A stretch of 64,000 bases of DNA from Cordia subcordata (Eukaryota > Streptophyta > Magnoliopsida > Boraginales > Cordiaceae), in contig JAPTOF010000003.1 in assembly GCA_028554755.1 (NCBI GenBank), positions 26,824,001 through 26,888,000 of the forward strand, read 5' to 3'. The translations under genes were made by a program, and so were the position numbers. The notes beneath the pieces were generated by a model. It was given only the letters and a program-made list of their open reading frames with translations. It had not been told where the DNA came from and made no database searches. Below are positions 24,710 to 38,401 of this stretch, piece after piece; positions within the stretch are counted from its first letter, which is position 1; each line of letters opens with the position of its first letter.

Positions 24710-27700
24710 ATGGCTTCACCTTCAACTGTGGTACCAATTGAAGCTGAGGGTGTTCCTTGTGAAAGTGTTCCGCCGGCTGATGCCAACCTGCTCGGAGATA
24801 ATGAAAATCATTTGGAAGACAAGAATAATGAAGAGAAGGATGAAAGAAATGAGGTTGGTGATAGAGATGGTGGCAGAGATAAGAATGAGGATGAGGATGA
24901 TGACGAGGATGAAGATGAGGATGTAGATTTTAATCCGTTCTTAAAAGACACACCTTCTCATGAAGCTTCTTCAAGCCTCAGCTCTGAAATTGAAGGTGTG
25001 GATGCTGATGCTGTTGATAGTGGGGTAAATACTACTGCAGTCTTGGTTAATAGATCTAGGGCAAAGCCATCACGTTGTCTTGTTGGAGACACTGAGCATG
25101 GAGACGAGATTGTGACGCAGGCAACACCTTCATCTGATGGAACCTGTTCAACAGTTGTTGAGAACTTTTCTCCTTCAAGAATTGAAGAGGGGAAACCTGT
25201 CTCCATTTCTCAACCTGAAAATGGAGCATTGGGTGAGAATATCCCTATCATTGATATGGATGATGAGGATGCTATCTGCAAAAGGACTAGAGCTCGCTAT
25301 TCACTTGCCAGTTTTACACTAGATGAACTTGAGACTTTCCTTCAGGAAACAGATGATGAGGATGACATTCAAAATATTGATGATGAAGAAGAGTATAGAA
25401 AATTTCTTGCAGCTGTCTTACTTGGTGGAGATGGTGACTCTCAAAATCAAAAAGGTAATGAAAATGTTGATGATGAAGATGATGATAATGATGCAGACTT
25501 TGAGCTAGAAATTGAAGAGGCACTTGAGAGCGACCTTGATGAGAACACAAAAGATAAAACTCATAAGCCAGAGTACGAGATAGTTGGTCGACGGCATAAG
25601 ACTAGGAGAAATAGAAGCCAAAAATCTTCTGTTGAACATAGCAAGAAATTTGTGGCTTTATCGAATAGGCCACTGCGGCCCCTCGTACCATACGTACCAC
25701 TTGGTCATTTCTCAACTTTTGATGGCAGAAGCTTGATGACAAAACAGGTCCAACATTGTCCTACACCTGTCAATGATGGCCTTATAAATGGATTTACGCC
25801 ACATCAAATTGGACAGTTATATTGTTTAATACACGAGCATGTGCAGCTTCTTATTCAGGTATTTTCTATCTCTGCTCTTGATCCTGCTCGAAGGCATATT
25901 GCTTCTGAAGTTCAGAAAATGATGATGGAGATGGTCCATATACGTGATCAAGTAATAGCATGGAGAAGGGTTCCACACCTGAGTTTTTGTTTTTTTCCTC
26001 CATATGTTCATCCAACGGTGCCGGATGAACATCTTAAAACTTTGCCAAGTCAATTGCCCTCAACTTTTGGAGCACAAAAGGACTGCTCTTCTGCAGTTAC
26101 TGTTATGCCACCTTCAGAAAATAATTCAGTGCCAACAAATGGAGTGGAATGCACCTCCTGGGTACCTTGTATAGCTGGTCCTATATTGTCAGTTCTAGAT
26201 GTTGCTCCACTTGGATTAGCTGGAAAATATATTGATGATGTTGCTGCTGGTATGTCATGTACAAATTGGTTGAGTTTAATTCATGTTTTATGGATACAGA
26301 CATGTTTGTTTAATGGAGATTGACATGTTAAAAAACGCCACTGCATTAATCACAGCTGCACGAGAACGTCAAAGGATAGAAGTGGGAGATGCTAGTGAGG
26401 CTCGCTTTGAGAGGGAACCCTTGTTCCCTTCAAGTAACATATTACCTTCTTCTTCAAGTAGTGATAACATGGCCAAGAAGACTATGGCTGCTGCTCTTGT
26501 TGAAAAGGTCAAGAAGCAATCAATTGTTCCAGTTCCAAAGGAGATTTCTAAGTTGGCTCTGAGGTTTTATCCGGTGTTTAATCCAGCCCTTTATCCTCAT
26601 AAGCCACCCCCTGCTCCTGTTGCAAACCGAGTGCTTTTCACTGATTCAGAGGATGAGTGAGTTGTCGTCCTTGCATTTATTTTTGTGCATTCACATCTCA
26701 ATATTAAACCTACTGAACTCTAAGAGTCCAATCATATGTACTATATCTTCTTGCGGATTTACGGAAAGCTTTATCTAGAAATACACCCCTTCTATATGCT
26801 AATTATGATATGAGTTGGTTGGTTATGTCACTTATTAATTTGTGAAAGGATATAGAATAGCTGTATAAAATTGTAATATAGCAACTTTTGAATTGTAGCT
26901 CGGGTTAACCAATTTCAATAGTCAAATCCATATGTCATGAACTTATTTCAATGCAAGAGTTTTCATTTTCTTTTTGGAGTTGGAATAACTTAGTGTCTAA
27001 ATCTTGAATCCATGATTTAACTTTGTATGTTGGATACCTGGTATCTAACATTTTAAACTGAATTTAGTTGCTAATATCTGAACGATGAATAATTAATATT
27101 TTAGAGTTTCCCTCATATTGTTAGACTTTGTGACAAACTAAAATTATTCAGAACATCATTTCAGATACATATGATTTTAAAATTGTTAGTTGTCATCAAT
27201 GCTTTATTTTCGTGTTGAACTATTGCTAGATACAGATACCTGATTTCCAGGTTATAAAGAGGGCTATCATAACAATCTTTCTGGTGAAGTACTATAATGT
27301 TTCCGGTTACAGGCTGTATGACGAGTTATCTGGGTTTTTATGAAGGTCATCATGATTTTTTGAATTAATGCTTTGTCCTCTGCTAATTGCCTATATAGAG
27401 CTTTTCTTTTTCAATTGAAAATTAACCCCCATGTAGTACTGAAGTAAGAATGACAATGTGAGCTTGATTCATGATATCTTGGATTTTTACATGTTAAGTG
27501 TTTGCTTTTCCTTTGTTGGCTTTACGAGTTTACTTATCTCAAGTTTGGACTCTGTTGCAGATTGTTAGCAATGGGGTTGATGGAATTTAACACAGATTGG
27601 AAGGCTATTCAACAACGTTTCCTTCCTTGCAAATCGAAGCATCAGGTGATTCTTCTTTTCGTCTGTCATTGCAAATACTTTCTTTGCCTCTTATTCTCTG

Positions 27701-30700
27701 AAATGTTTTAAAAGGTATTTCATGTCTGTGATGAAGTAGTGTCCTTGTTTTGCTCGAGTGAGTCTTCCAGAGGGAACTTTATGCTAATACCAAGTGGTTA
27801 TTTGCATGATATGTAAACAGATTTTTGTAAGGCAGAAGAATCGTTCATCATCTAAAGCACCTGAAAATCCTATAAAGGTAAGTCTTAATTCTATATGATT
27901 GAAATGTTACCTTCACTTATCTCTGGATCCAACAGTTGCTGTTTGTTTGAATGTAATTTTTAAGCATGATCTTTCTCTTTCTGTATAATAATTTAAATAG
28001 GTTAGCGAGTTAATTTTGGCATCTTTCTCTCCTTTTCTGCTAGAAGTTGATTGAAGTAGAAAGTTGTGAGCTTAGTTGAACTTTACAATCAGCTGTGTTG
28101 GCTTCACTTGTTACTAAAATTTTCTGGACTACCTTTGAACAGAAAAAAAAAAAGGTCTCACATAGAGTCATAATCACCATGAATCCCATTTGAACTTTCT
28201 TTTTCCTTTTATTGCTCTAACCAAACGCTGCTATGAAATTTATCCTTCGAGCCTTGATCATGCCTTGCCTCTGCTGACACTCCATGGGCACAAGCGCTTT
28301 ACAGGACAGCCCTTCCATGATTCATTCTGTTTTCTGGAGGGCGCTAAAAGATGTTATGCCATTTATCAGAAAAGTAAATTTGATTATGTGTTTTAATCAT
28401 TAACCAATTACGTCTACACGATCATATCTTCCTTGTGACCCAGCATATCTCTATATAGGCAACACCAATATGTCCAGCTTGAATTTGTCAATTTTTGGGG
28501 GCATTTCAGGGTTTAATCTGCTATATGACAAAGCATGACTTGCTTCTTCTTGCATCCATATAGGCAGTTCGGAGGATGAAAAATTCTCCTTTGACCGCAG
28601 AAGAGATCTCACGCATTGAAGAGGTAATTTTATCTGGCGACCACAAAGTTTTCTCTCCTTTTCTTTTCTTCCTGTGGTTTTGGGGCAAATTGAAAAGTTT
28701 ATAATATGCTTCTGTTATAGTAAATGGCTCATCTGTTCACATGCATTGAATCTATCAGGGATTGAAGATATGCAAACTTGATTGGTTATCTGTATGGAAG
28801 TTTATTGTTCCCTATAGAGATCCATCCTTGCTACCCCGGCAATGGCGTATTGCTACTGGAACACAGAAGTCATACAAGTCAGATGAAGCTAAAAAAGCAA
28901 AGCGGCGTTTATATGATGCAAGAAGAAGGATGTGCAAGACTGCAGCTGTAGTAGGTTGGCATACTTCATCTGAAAAAGAGGTAACCGTACTTCATCTAAT
29001 TGACAGTTCTTGTCTGAAATATTCTTTGGCCCTCTGAGAGATGTTGCTTATTTGATAAATATAATAGTGTCGAGTCATATCATAAAATGTTCTACTTAAG
29101 TTGACCCAGAGAAAAGGCATTCTTCCTTCCCATTTTGAAGATTTTCCAATGTCGTGTAGAAACCAAGCGAAGAAGAGTTATAATATGCTATTTATAAAAG
29201 AGCATATACATTTCGATAGATGTATAATGACTCAATGGTTGCTTTTCAAAAAGAGACTCCATGGTAGAATTCCTCTTAGGGATTTAGATATGGAAATGTA
29301 GAGTCATAATGTAAAATATATGGGCACAAGAAAAAGAAAATATCTTAGAAGAACCATTTAGAGTTCTAGCTGTTTACTTGTATTGTCTTGTGCTATGTTG
29401 TGAAGCACGGACATGACGCGTAGACACGTGACAGGACACAATGCGACGCACCAATACGTTCTTTTTCAAAAAATTAGGATACGACACGCTGGGATATGTT
29501 AAATAATATATATATATATATATATATATATTGTATAAATATCAATTTTATTTTGATAAAAAAAGATTAAACAAGACTAAATAACATAATATTTGACATA
29601 TAACTGACCATAAAAAATTAAATATTATAAAATAATACATTCATGAAGTACAAATTAGTTCAACACATTAAAAAGATAAAAGTTAAAAAATAAAAACAAA
29701 TAAAAAAGAAATAACTAGTGCCAGCTTTTTCTCTTAGGTCTGTACACTTCTCACATTTACTTCTTACACTCATTACTCATTGGGCACATCACATGAGAAG
29801 GTAGAGGCACTTTCAAAACCTTTCAGCTCCCTTCTCTCTTGGTGCACTCAACCTTCTTTCATCTCCATTTTTACTTAATAGCTGGGCTTGCAAGAGAAGT
29901 TCTTTACTTATTCTCAGTGCACATCACACGTGAAGCATGATGTCGCCGTCTGTCGAGTGCCGACGAGCAAGGTCTTCTTTTTTTGTTCGTGAAGGTGTGA
30001 AGGGTTCTTCACGTGTCCCCCGCGTGTCCGAGCATGTTGGGAGCGTGTCGGCGTCTGACACGTTCTTAGGTGCTGGGTGGTGGTTTTGTTTTTGGGGGTT
30101 GGGGCCCCCGGGGGGGGGGGAGGGAATGACTGGAGAGGAGGTCATTGTTGTGGCTCCGAAGATGCTAAATGCTTTCCTTTTTCATTTTTGTCTTTCTGTT
30201 TTCTCTATTCCTTTCAAGGTAGGTATGTTAGAATTCACATGCAACACTTCAATTACTTATTGGAATGGAATCGGATGGATTGGGGCATATCTCTGCCATT
30301 TGGAGGGTATTATGACAAATGGAAACAAATTAGTTTAAGGGCTAAACTGGAAATTTGAAATTATCGAGAAAGTCTAATAAACTAAGAACGATTTACCTAA
30401 TTTAGGGTATATTTCATTGGACAACATCAGAAGAATGTTTGCTTTGCGAAAGTTGATGATGGTAGGAGTATTAGACGAAAACATAGAAGTCTTTGGATGT
30501 ATTTAATGCGAATGGAAGATATTGTTTTTGACGTTTCACTTGTTGGAATCATATACAAATTGAATTTTCATTACCAGTGAATTCTTCAAATTGAAAAACT
30601 TTTTACTTGATGGTCCTTGCGTTTGACCCCTGTTCCAGACTTGGTACTTTAGTGCGAGAACTTCTCCTGGTGAAGAATTCTATAACATAATGTTTTTATT

Positions 30701-33296
30701 TTGAAGGATCACAGCGCTGATAATGCTGGTGAAGGAAATAACAGTGGAGATAATCATACAGACAGAGAAGATGAAGCTTATGTCCATGAGGCCTTTTTGG
30801 CAGATTGGCGGCCAGGTTTCTCCAGCATCCCACATCTTGTCTTAGATCAGGGAGGAGAAACCAATTCAACTCATGCACCATTTCATGAGGGCTCTCACGT
30901 GAATGTGCAGATGAATATAAGTGGGTCTGGAGGGGCTCACGCTCCTGTTGCTTCAAGGTATGACTTCTATTTGTGTATTTGTTCCACATATTTGTGCATG
31001 TCTTATGTCTCTCTCCTTTGAGCTGATTGCCCACACGCTTGTTTGATTCTAAGGTCCTCCAGCTCGAAACCATCTTTGAGACCATATCGAGCTCGTAGAG
31101 CCAATAATGCTCATTTAGTGAAGTTGGCTCCTGACCTGCCTCCTGTTAACCTTCCACCATCTGTTCGCATAATGTCACAATCAGCTTTCAAAAACTATCA
31201 AGCCAGAGCATCTCCAACTACTTCAGGTGCAGTTTGTCACATTGGTCTTCCTGCCACACAAAACAAAGTTCAGAATGTTGCGTCTACTGCAAAGTTAGGA
31301 GTCAATAATCCAATAAAAGCTGGAAGAATGAGTAATAAAGCAACAATCTTTACCAGCTATCAGTATTCCCAGGATCCTGGAGTTTCCAAGGATAAAAGTG
31401 CTGTGGAGGAAAAAGATGAATCAGGTCTTCAGATGCATCCTTTATTGTTTCAGACCCCTGAAGCTGGACATCTGCCTTATTATCAGTTGAACTGCAATAC
31501 TTCTAGATCTACTTCTTTTAGCTTCTTTTCAGGAACTCAGCCTCAATTGAATCTCAGCCTTTTCCACAATTTCAGCCTAGCAAGCAACACGGTTAATCTC
31601 CCTGAAAGATGTTTGAAGCCCAATGAAATGGTTTCATCTTCTGGTATTGACTTCCATCCACTTCTGCAAAGAAACAATGGTGTAAATTGTGAGTCAATCA
31701 ACACACATCCTTCTGCCCAGTTGTGTGCTAATTCAGAGTCACTAAGGAGCAGATATTCTCAAATTCGAAATCCAGTTGATGCTTGTTTAACCAAGTCATG
31801 CATCAGCAGTAACCCAAGTCCTGCCTCTGCTAAGCCCTCGAGCCCTTATGAGAGGAGTAATGAACTTGACTTGGACATTCATCTGAGTTTCACATCAAGG
31901 AAGCAGAAAGCGATAGGAAGCAGAGATTTGACTCAAAATAGGATGACAACATCAGTGGCAAGTGCACTGGATTCCAGACTTTCAGACTCTCAGAATTTAG
32001 AAACTTCTTCAGATCAGCACAAGTTGCATGAGTTGACAGCTTGTGCCCCAGACAGGATAAGCAACAAGCTTGATTCAGGTGCAGAAGCCTTGGTATTATT
32101 CAGCAATGGAGAAAACAGCAGTGATATTGATATTACAGGTGACCAGTCTTTTCCAGGAATTGTGATGGAACAGGAAGAATTAAGTGACTCCGAGGATGAA
32201 ATTGCAGAAAATGTTGAGTTTGAGTGTGAGGAGATGGCAGACTCTGAAGGAGAAGAGGCATCTGACTGTGAACAGAATCTCAACTTACAAAATGAGGTGA
32301 TTGTATCATACTTATTGTTATCTGTGTGGTGTTTTTGGGTGGTGGTGGGGGGAGAGGTGGGGTGGTTTTGAATTTTTGGAAGCCTCTTGTACTTCTTTAT
32401 CTGCAGTTTATTACCACTGCAGAAAGGACCATCAAAACCTTTTACCGTATTTTCTGTTCTTTTTTCAATTGGCTGCTTTGGATTGTGGGCTGGGGGTGGG
32501 AGGTGAGGGGGGAACCGAGGGTGGGAGACTGAGGCAACAAATGATGACTTAAGAGGAAAACTATACAGAGTTCATATGAAAATCGGTTTCAGTGAAAGGG
32601 TTTTGCATTGCTGAGCTGCTTATGCATGCAAATCGTGACTGTATTAGAATCCTTTTCGGAACATCCCCCATTGGACTTTGATGTTTGAGCATCATTTTAG
32701 TCTGAACTGTTTCATTTCCTCTGGAAGTTCCAAGCAACTGTGTTATTTTGGTATAATGTAGATGTCTTCACAATTGTCTGATCTCATTCCTTGTTAATTG
32801 TCATTAGGTGGAGAGAACTTCTGTAGACACTGGTTTGGATGATGAACCTTGTGATCCAAGCACACATGATGATATAGAAGGCAATCCTTGCAGTCCAGTA
32901 GAAGGCCTTGCTGTTGAAACGCGCTCAGAGAAAGCGATAGACAACGCGCCCAATTCTTCACACTTGAATTTGAATTCTTGTCCTCCGGCTTCTCCGGCAA
33001 CAAAGTGTAAACATGCTGCAATGAGGCATTCAAGTGGTTCTTGTGGCAAAACTCCATCCAACAAAGTCACCAGGGGTACAAAACCGAGTACAGCTCATGA
33101 CGAGGTGCAGACGCAGGTTGGGGACGTGTTAGAACAAGCCCTTACTTTGTCAAGGAAGTCGAGAAAGCGAACGTGCAGAAGGGAGGGTACCAGTTTAAGC
33201 AAGGCCACCAGGTCCAGAAAGAGAGATTCACATTCGTTTGTTGATACTGATTGTGTGCAGACCTCTAAACATGTTGATAAAGACCAACATGGCTGA
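24710..33296 (+). CDS. GON4-like nuclear protein with SANT/Myb-like region
   Basis: Nine exons: 24710-26249, 26356-26656, 27561-27645, 27821-27877, 28564-28623, 28759-28980, 30707-30957, 31054-32296, 32808-33296. They sum to 4248 nt, 1415 residues, in frame throughout. The second intron boundary (donor 26250, acceptor 26355) was chosen because it restores IDDVAA-AARERQ in frame. N-terminus: long Asp/Glu runs followed by FNPFLKDTPS. Residues about 190-240 hold SLASFTLDELETFL and EEYRKFLAAVL. About 310-440 is a conserved block (RPLRPLVPYVPLG, FTPHQIGQLYCLIHEHVQLL, AWRRVPHLSF). About 612-756 is the SANT-like region of GON4L proteins (MGLMEFNTDWKAIQQRFLP, RQKNRSS, SPLTAEEISRIEEGLK, DPSLLPRQWR). 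The rest is Ser-rich with a late acidic patch. Animal GON4L acts in chromatin-linked transcription control; the plant role is inferred. The 1.7-kb intron 28981-30706 carries a transposon. Confidence 0.9.
29411..30064. mobile_element. family C transposon, incomplete copy (in GON4-like intron 6)
   Basis: Left end GAAGCACGGACATGACGCG, then CTTTTTCAAAAAATTAGGAT, and near the right GAGCATGTTGGGAGCGTGTC. The same blocks occur in the same order at 60609-61547, so the two belong to one family. The right terminus found there is missing here; the match stops near GACACGT at 30064. A (TA)n tract at 29505-29531 lies inside. Confidence 0.6.
29505..29531. repeat. (TA)n microsatellite
   Basis: Uninterrupted TA dinucleotide run inside the family C transposon copy. 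Confidence 0.9.
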
Positions 33297-34184
33297 TTTT
33301 TGCTCGTTGCATATAATGGAATCATTAATTTATGACCTGGAAATGTCTACAAGGAAAAAGTTTCGTTTAGAACATGTGGCTCGTGGAGCTATGTGTTGAG
33401 CAATTCGGCATATATTAAGAACTTAGGAGTCCATTAACAACTACTTAAAAGAAACAAAAATATTTACAATGTCTTGTTTAGATACTACAACTAATGAAAG
33501 AAAAAGTAAAATAAAATTTAAAAAGATGTTCTTTTTCTTCTTTTCGTGAAATAGTGGTAACATTTTAACCGTTTTGCAGTAGAATGCCATCGCTTTTATT
33601 TATAGAAGAGAATGGAATCTCTGTAATACAAGAATAGGAGTTTTTTAATCACTTAATTTCCTTTTAATTCACTATAATAAGTTGAATAAAGAAGAAAATT
33701 TCGATTCAAATTAATATCATGTTACCTGCAAGAGTATGAATTGATCAAGTAATAATTTATTGTGACCAAAGATCATTTAAATTATATACCTCATCATAAA
33801 TTAATATACATACACGTGTAATAATCCATGCACAAATGCATAGGATCTGTCTGGATTATTGGATATCCTTTTTTAACAAAAAGAAGGAAAAAAAAAAACC
33901 TTCATTCTGTAATAAATAATAATTAATTTTAGAAAAAGTAAAACTCTTTAAAAGAAATAAAAACTCAAATTGATCTTAAACCCTAATGAAAGCAATAGGG
34001 TTTTACTATACTTGTTTCCACCAGAATCTGTATCCTGCTTTAAAAATTAAAACTGGGTGTCTCTTAACATCAATTACGTATCTCTTAGTACATGTAATAA
34101 TATTATCGATTTGCTCTTAAAGTTTCGAACTAATCTCTAAATATTTTCAGCATATTTTTTCATGAATTGGGTTTTGTTCGTTCT
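33297..34184. other. spacer between GON4-like and PPR genes
   Basis: AT-rich sequence with the 3' UTR of the GON4-like gene and the promoter/5' UTR of the PPR gene. A pyrimidine-rich stretch ending TTTACAG just at 34185-34194 looks like an acceptor but is not needed to explain the PPR frame. Nothing else recognised. Confidence 0.5.
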
Positions 34185-36161
34185 ATGTTTACAGGCTTGT
34201 TATCATCAAAAAGGTTCCAAATTTTTGCCAGAGGTCTTCATTTGGGTAAGCAATTCACAAACCCAACTGCTGAAGATATAATTTTTAATTCAATATGTGT
34301 GAATTTAAGGCGAAAGAAATGGAAGTTCTTGGATCAATTCACTTGTTCAAAGTTAACAAGCTCTGTTATTTCTCGCGTATTTCGCGAGTTTCGAGGCTCT
34401 CCACAGCTTGTTCTGGAGTTCTACAACCGCATAGGAGATTGTAGACGTGTTTTGTTGAGTTCAATAGAGTCTTGTTGCATTGTAATCCGCGTGATGGTTG
34501 ATAATAAAAATTATGATGATGCGTTGTTCTTGATGAAGGAGTTGATGATAGCAAAAGGGTATAAGGCTTTGGAGGTTTTGGAAGCTTTGGTTGATAGTTA
34601 TGATGGTATGGGGTTATCGAGTTGCGCGGTTTTTGATGCATTAGTTAGAGCTTGTACACAGATTGGTGCGACTGAGGGTGCTTATGAGGTGATCGAGAAG
34701 TTGAGAGAGCATGGCATTTGTGTTTCTATCCATGCTTGGAATAACTTCTTGAATCATATTGTGAAGTTGGATGAGCTTGGTAGGTTTTGGGTGGTGTATA
34801 AAGAAATGATCTCATATGGGTATTATGAGAATGTGAATACTTTTAATTTGGTTATTTATGCTCTCTGCGAGGAATCTAGATTAGATGAAGCTATTTCTGT
34901 TTATTATAGGATGTTGAAGGGTGGAATTGTGCCAAATGTTGTTGCTTTTAACATGCTTATAGACGGAGCTTGTAGAATGAAAGACCTTGATTTAGCATTG
35001 AAGTTTGTTAGGAAAGTGGAAACAATGTCGCATGGTTCCGTGACCCCTAATTCAGTTACCTACAATTGCCTCATTAATGGGTATTGTAAAGCAGGGCACC
35101 TAGAGAGTGCAGAAGAATTTCTAAAGGAGATGATTGAGAGAGGTATTCGGCGCAATGAAAGAACTTATGCCACGTTGGCTGATGGTTATTCAAGAAATGG
35201 CTGCATAGAAGAGGCATTTAGGCTGTGTGATGGGATGGTGGAAAAGGGTCTGATGCCTAATGCAGTTGTTTATAATTCTATCATCCATTGGCTATACAGA
35301 GAAGGGGATACGAAAGAAGCTTTGTTAGTATTGTCTGCCATGGTAAAACGGAATATATCTCCTGATCAGTTCACATACTCTGTCATTGCAAAAGGACTCT
35401 GCAGAATTGGTGACATAGATAAAGCTCTTGCATATCATAAGTGGATTTTAGAGAAGAATCTTCTGGAAGATGCTTTTTCACCTAATATCATCATTGATTA
35501 TCTTTGCAGAAGCAAGAATATATCAGGTGCTAAGCAACTATTCTGCAGTATGTTTGTTCGAGGGCTCACTCCAGATCTGGTTACATATGGTACCATTATT
35601 GATGTTTACTGCAAAAACGGCAACATGGAAACTGCACTTGACATTTATCTTGATATGATAAAGGTGGAGAAGCGTTCCAATTTGGTAATTTACAATTCCA
35701 TTATAGATGGTTTATGCAAAAATCTGTCTGTAGATTCAGCAAAATGTTTGTTAGATACACTAAAGAAGATAAATTTGTATGATATTGTTTCTTTTAACAC
35801 TCTATTGAATGGGTACTGCATTAGTGGGAAGATCGACGCGGCATTGCATTTATTGCTAACTATGAGGAAAGAAGGGATATCAGTTAATACAGTCTCATAT
35901 AATATATTGATCAAATTCTCGTGCAAGTTCGGGTTGATTCAGCAGGCAAAAGAACTTTTTAAAGCAATGGTTGCTCAGGGCGTAAATCCGGACTCTGTTA
36001 CATACACAACCCTCCTTACAAATGCTAGCAAGAAATGCAGTGCTGAGGAAGTAATTGAACTGCATGATTTTTTGGTGCTAGAAGGAGTAATTCCAGATAG
36101 ACAGACATATAAAGCCATTGTCAGTCCACTTGTTAGTGAAAACAGTGCTGACTTTTGCTGA
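34185..36161 (+). CDS. P-class pentatricopeptide repeat protein, probably mitochondrial
   Basis: Intronless ORF of 658 residues from the ATG at 34185; the frame is open a little further upstream but without another ATG. The N-terminus (MFTGLLSSKRFQIFARGLHL) is basic, Ser/Arg-containing and nearly free of acidic residues, as in mitochondrial presequences. From about residue 150 onward it consists of tandem 35-residue PPR motifs of the P type, for example VTYNCLINGYCKAGHLESAE, VVYNSIIHWLYREGDTKEAL, FTYSVIAKGLCRIGDIDKAL and VTYGTIIDVYCKNGNMETAL, roughly a dozen in all. No E, E+, DYW or SMR tail is present, so RNA binding for stabilisation, splicing or translation of organelle transcripts is expected rather than editing. 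The overall arrangement recalls the Arabidopsis At1g11710 group; orthology was not tested. The target RNA is unknown. Confidence 0.92.
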   Translation: MFTGLLSSKRFQIFARGLHLGKQFTNPTAEDIIFNSICVNLRRKKWKFLDQFTCSKLTSSVISRVFREFRGSPQLVLEFYNRIGDCRRVLLSSIESCCIVIRVMVDNKNYDDALFLMKELMIAKGYKALEVLEALVDSYDGMGLSSCAVFDALVRACTQIGATEGAYEVIEKLREHGICVSIHAWNNFLNHIVKLDELGRFWVVYKEMISYGYYENVNTFNLVIYALCEESRLDEAISVYYRMLKGGIVPNVVAFNMLIDGACRMKDLDLALKFVRKVETMSHGSVTPNSVTYNCLINGYCKAGHLESAEEFLKEMIERGIRRNERTYATLADGYSRNGCIEEAFRLCDGMVEKGLMPNAVVYNSIIHWLYREGDTKEALLVLSAMVKRNISPDQFTYSVIAKGLCRIGDIDKALAYHKWILEKNLLEDAFSPNIIIDYLCRSKNISGAKQLFCSMFVRGLTPDLVTYGTIIDVYCKNGNMETALDIYLDMIKVEKRSNLVIYNSIIDGLCKNLSVDSAKCLLDTLKKINLYDIVSFNTLLNGYCISGKIDAALHLLLTMRKEGISVNTVSYNILIKFSCKFGLIQQAKELFKAMVAQGVNPDSVTYTTLLTNASKKCSAEEVIELHDFLVLEGVIPDRQTYKAIVSPLVSENSADFC

Positions 36162-36785
36162 TCTCACTGGTGTATATGTTCTCACATACATTGATATCTC
36201 AAAATTAGTATAGGCAAAGATGATAATATCATTCTCCGTTCTATATTTAGTTACTCTTCATTCTTTGTAATATATGAGGTTAACTTTTGCAAGATTTCTT
36301 TCCTGCTTCAAATTTCCTAGAGTGCAGTTTTACTCGTACAACGCATGATATGTAATTGTGTCTATTTGTTTACTAAAACTCGAACTTGAGATGAATTAAT
36401 GGGGGTGAAATAAGATTTTTATTCGTTAATAGTGTCGATAAAGAATGATAGTTAAATGTAAACTATTTATACAAGAATGATACAGAAGATTTTTTGGCAC
36501 GTTTGCACATTTATTCCAAAATTTTGTTTTCATGTTTCTACCATTTGGTGTTTAAGGAGCCTAATTTAATATCTTTTTGGAGAAATTGTTGCTACATGGT
36601 ATTTTTAGCTTGGTCTGACATATTAGTAACATAAACTTATTAATAACTCATATCAATTATCTTAGAATTAATAAATTAAAAAGAGAAGGCATTGAACATA
36701 GAATTTGAGGCGGTGGAAAGTCCTCGCTACCCCGTTCTCCTTCTCCTCCGCTTCCCCCCTCCCCCAAAACCATTTTTTAGCCTTA

Positions 36786-37321
36786 GTGCGTGTTCGGCAA
36801 CAGTTTTTCAAGTAGCGTTTAGCGTTTTGACTGGTCAAAACGCTATTTTGCTAAATTATTGCTGTTCGGTAAACTAGCGTTTCAAGTAGCTTTTTAGATA
36901 GCTTTTAGCGTTTCAACTATCGTTTCTTAAAAGCTAAAAATTTTAGCGTTTCAAGTAGCTTTCAGCTTTTCATATTTTTTGGGGCAATTCTACCCTTTTT
37001 GCATTTTTTTATTTTTCTATTCTTTCTCCAATTTCTCTCTCGATATTTTTACCTTTTCTTTCACAAATATAAATAAGAAATAATATAAAAATGAATTTCA
37101 ATTTCTATATAATCAACATTACTAAAAGCATAAGTTTTATTAGTACTTTTTTATTACAAAATAATTTTGAATCTATTAAAATTAACTTTTGTAATATTGA
37201 TATAAATGTTTTATCAAAAAATTAGTTATACTTTAATATTAAAATATGATTATGAGAATAAATATTTAATTATGAAATATATTATCTTATTCCTATAATA
37301 GTAACAGCAATTACAATTATC

Positions 37322-37373
<52 letters not shown>

Positions 37374-37554
37374 GATATCAATGTCCTTCTACGTCATTTA
37401 ACATTCATCAGCTAATCTAACAGCTAATTTTAACGAACACATTTTGTTCAATCAGCTAGTTAAACAATTATCTGCTAACAGTTAAAATACAACAGCTACC
37501 AGTTACCCAAACAGCTATCAGTTACTCCAACAGCTAAATTTGCCGAACAGGCCC
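36786..37554. mobile_element. family D MITE with TTA target duplication
   Basis: Left end GTGCGTGTTCGGCAACAG and right end TTTGCCGAACAGGCCC are inverted repeats. TTA flanks both sides (36783-36785 and 37555-37557). The interior has repeated subterminal words (TTTCAAGTAGC, GCGTTT; CAGCTA on the right). No ORF. TTA duplications point to a PIF/Harbinger source. A deleted relative lies at 47711-48251. Confidence 0.7.
37323..37371. repeat. (AAT)n microsatellite
   Basis: About 16 units of the trinucleotide inside the family D MITE. The relative at 47711-48251 has only two or three units at the same place, so the array expanded after the copies separated. Confidence 0.9.
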
Positions 37555-38401
37555 TTAATCTTTCTTTCTTCGTAGAAAGCTCTTTTCCATGTACTTTTTC
37601 TTCACGGTACTTCGATTTTTTGTTGGAGTTATCTTTTCTTTCCTTTTATTTGTGTTATGAAATTATTGTTATTTGAACTTTTCTTTTTTGTTGCATAGTC
37701 GTGGTTTTCTCTTCTTTCTAGTGTAATATATTTTGTTTTTATGACAGTTATAGCTCTTTATTTGATTTGTTGTAGTGCAAATTCGTTTAGTTTTATGACC
37801 TATTCTAGTTTTTGGTTGGTGTTTATCTGCCTTTTCTTGAAAGTTCTTCATCTTATAGTCCACTATTGGCTATGCACCTTGGCATATTCGTGTTCAATTA
37901 TGTAGCAACTTGGGTCACTTATGCAACTATGATATATGTCTTTTTTTTTTTTTGGACTTGTACTCCTTCAAGCTTACTTATACATAAAAACTTTGTTCTC
38001 TTTGATTGGAGTTTATAAGATATTTTAATATTCTTGACAAAATAAAAAATAAAAGAAAGAAACATTTTTATAGTTACGATACTAGTTTAGTACAGGTAAA
38101 ATGCAAGTTATTCTCCATAATTTGTCTAATTAGTTAATTATCCTCGTGCTATTTACCTAATTCGCATATTATATCTTGTAATCTATTTAATTAGTTGATT
38201 AAATATTTGCATTTTAAAATATATTATACAACTCTCCTTGTACTTTTTAGGATGTAGTACAATCGACCCTTTTTTCAAACATTATTTGAACACTGTTAAC
38301 AGCAAATAAGAGCACTTTTGTGAAAGTAACACATTACAAGTTTTAACATGCATAAATACAAAAAAACTTGTATAACATATAACATATAATAAGTTAATTT
38401 A

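Noticed and set aside
29937..30358. Overlapping open frames with Gly-rich text
   Set aside because: They lie in the intron of the GON4-like gene, partly in a transposon copy and a poly-G/poly-C run.
34141..34194. Possible splice acceptor TTTACAG overlapping the PPR start
   Set aside because: The ORF is open without splicing and its ATG gives a good targeting peptide; P-class PPR genes are usually intronless.
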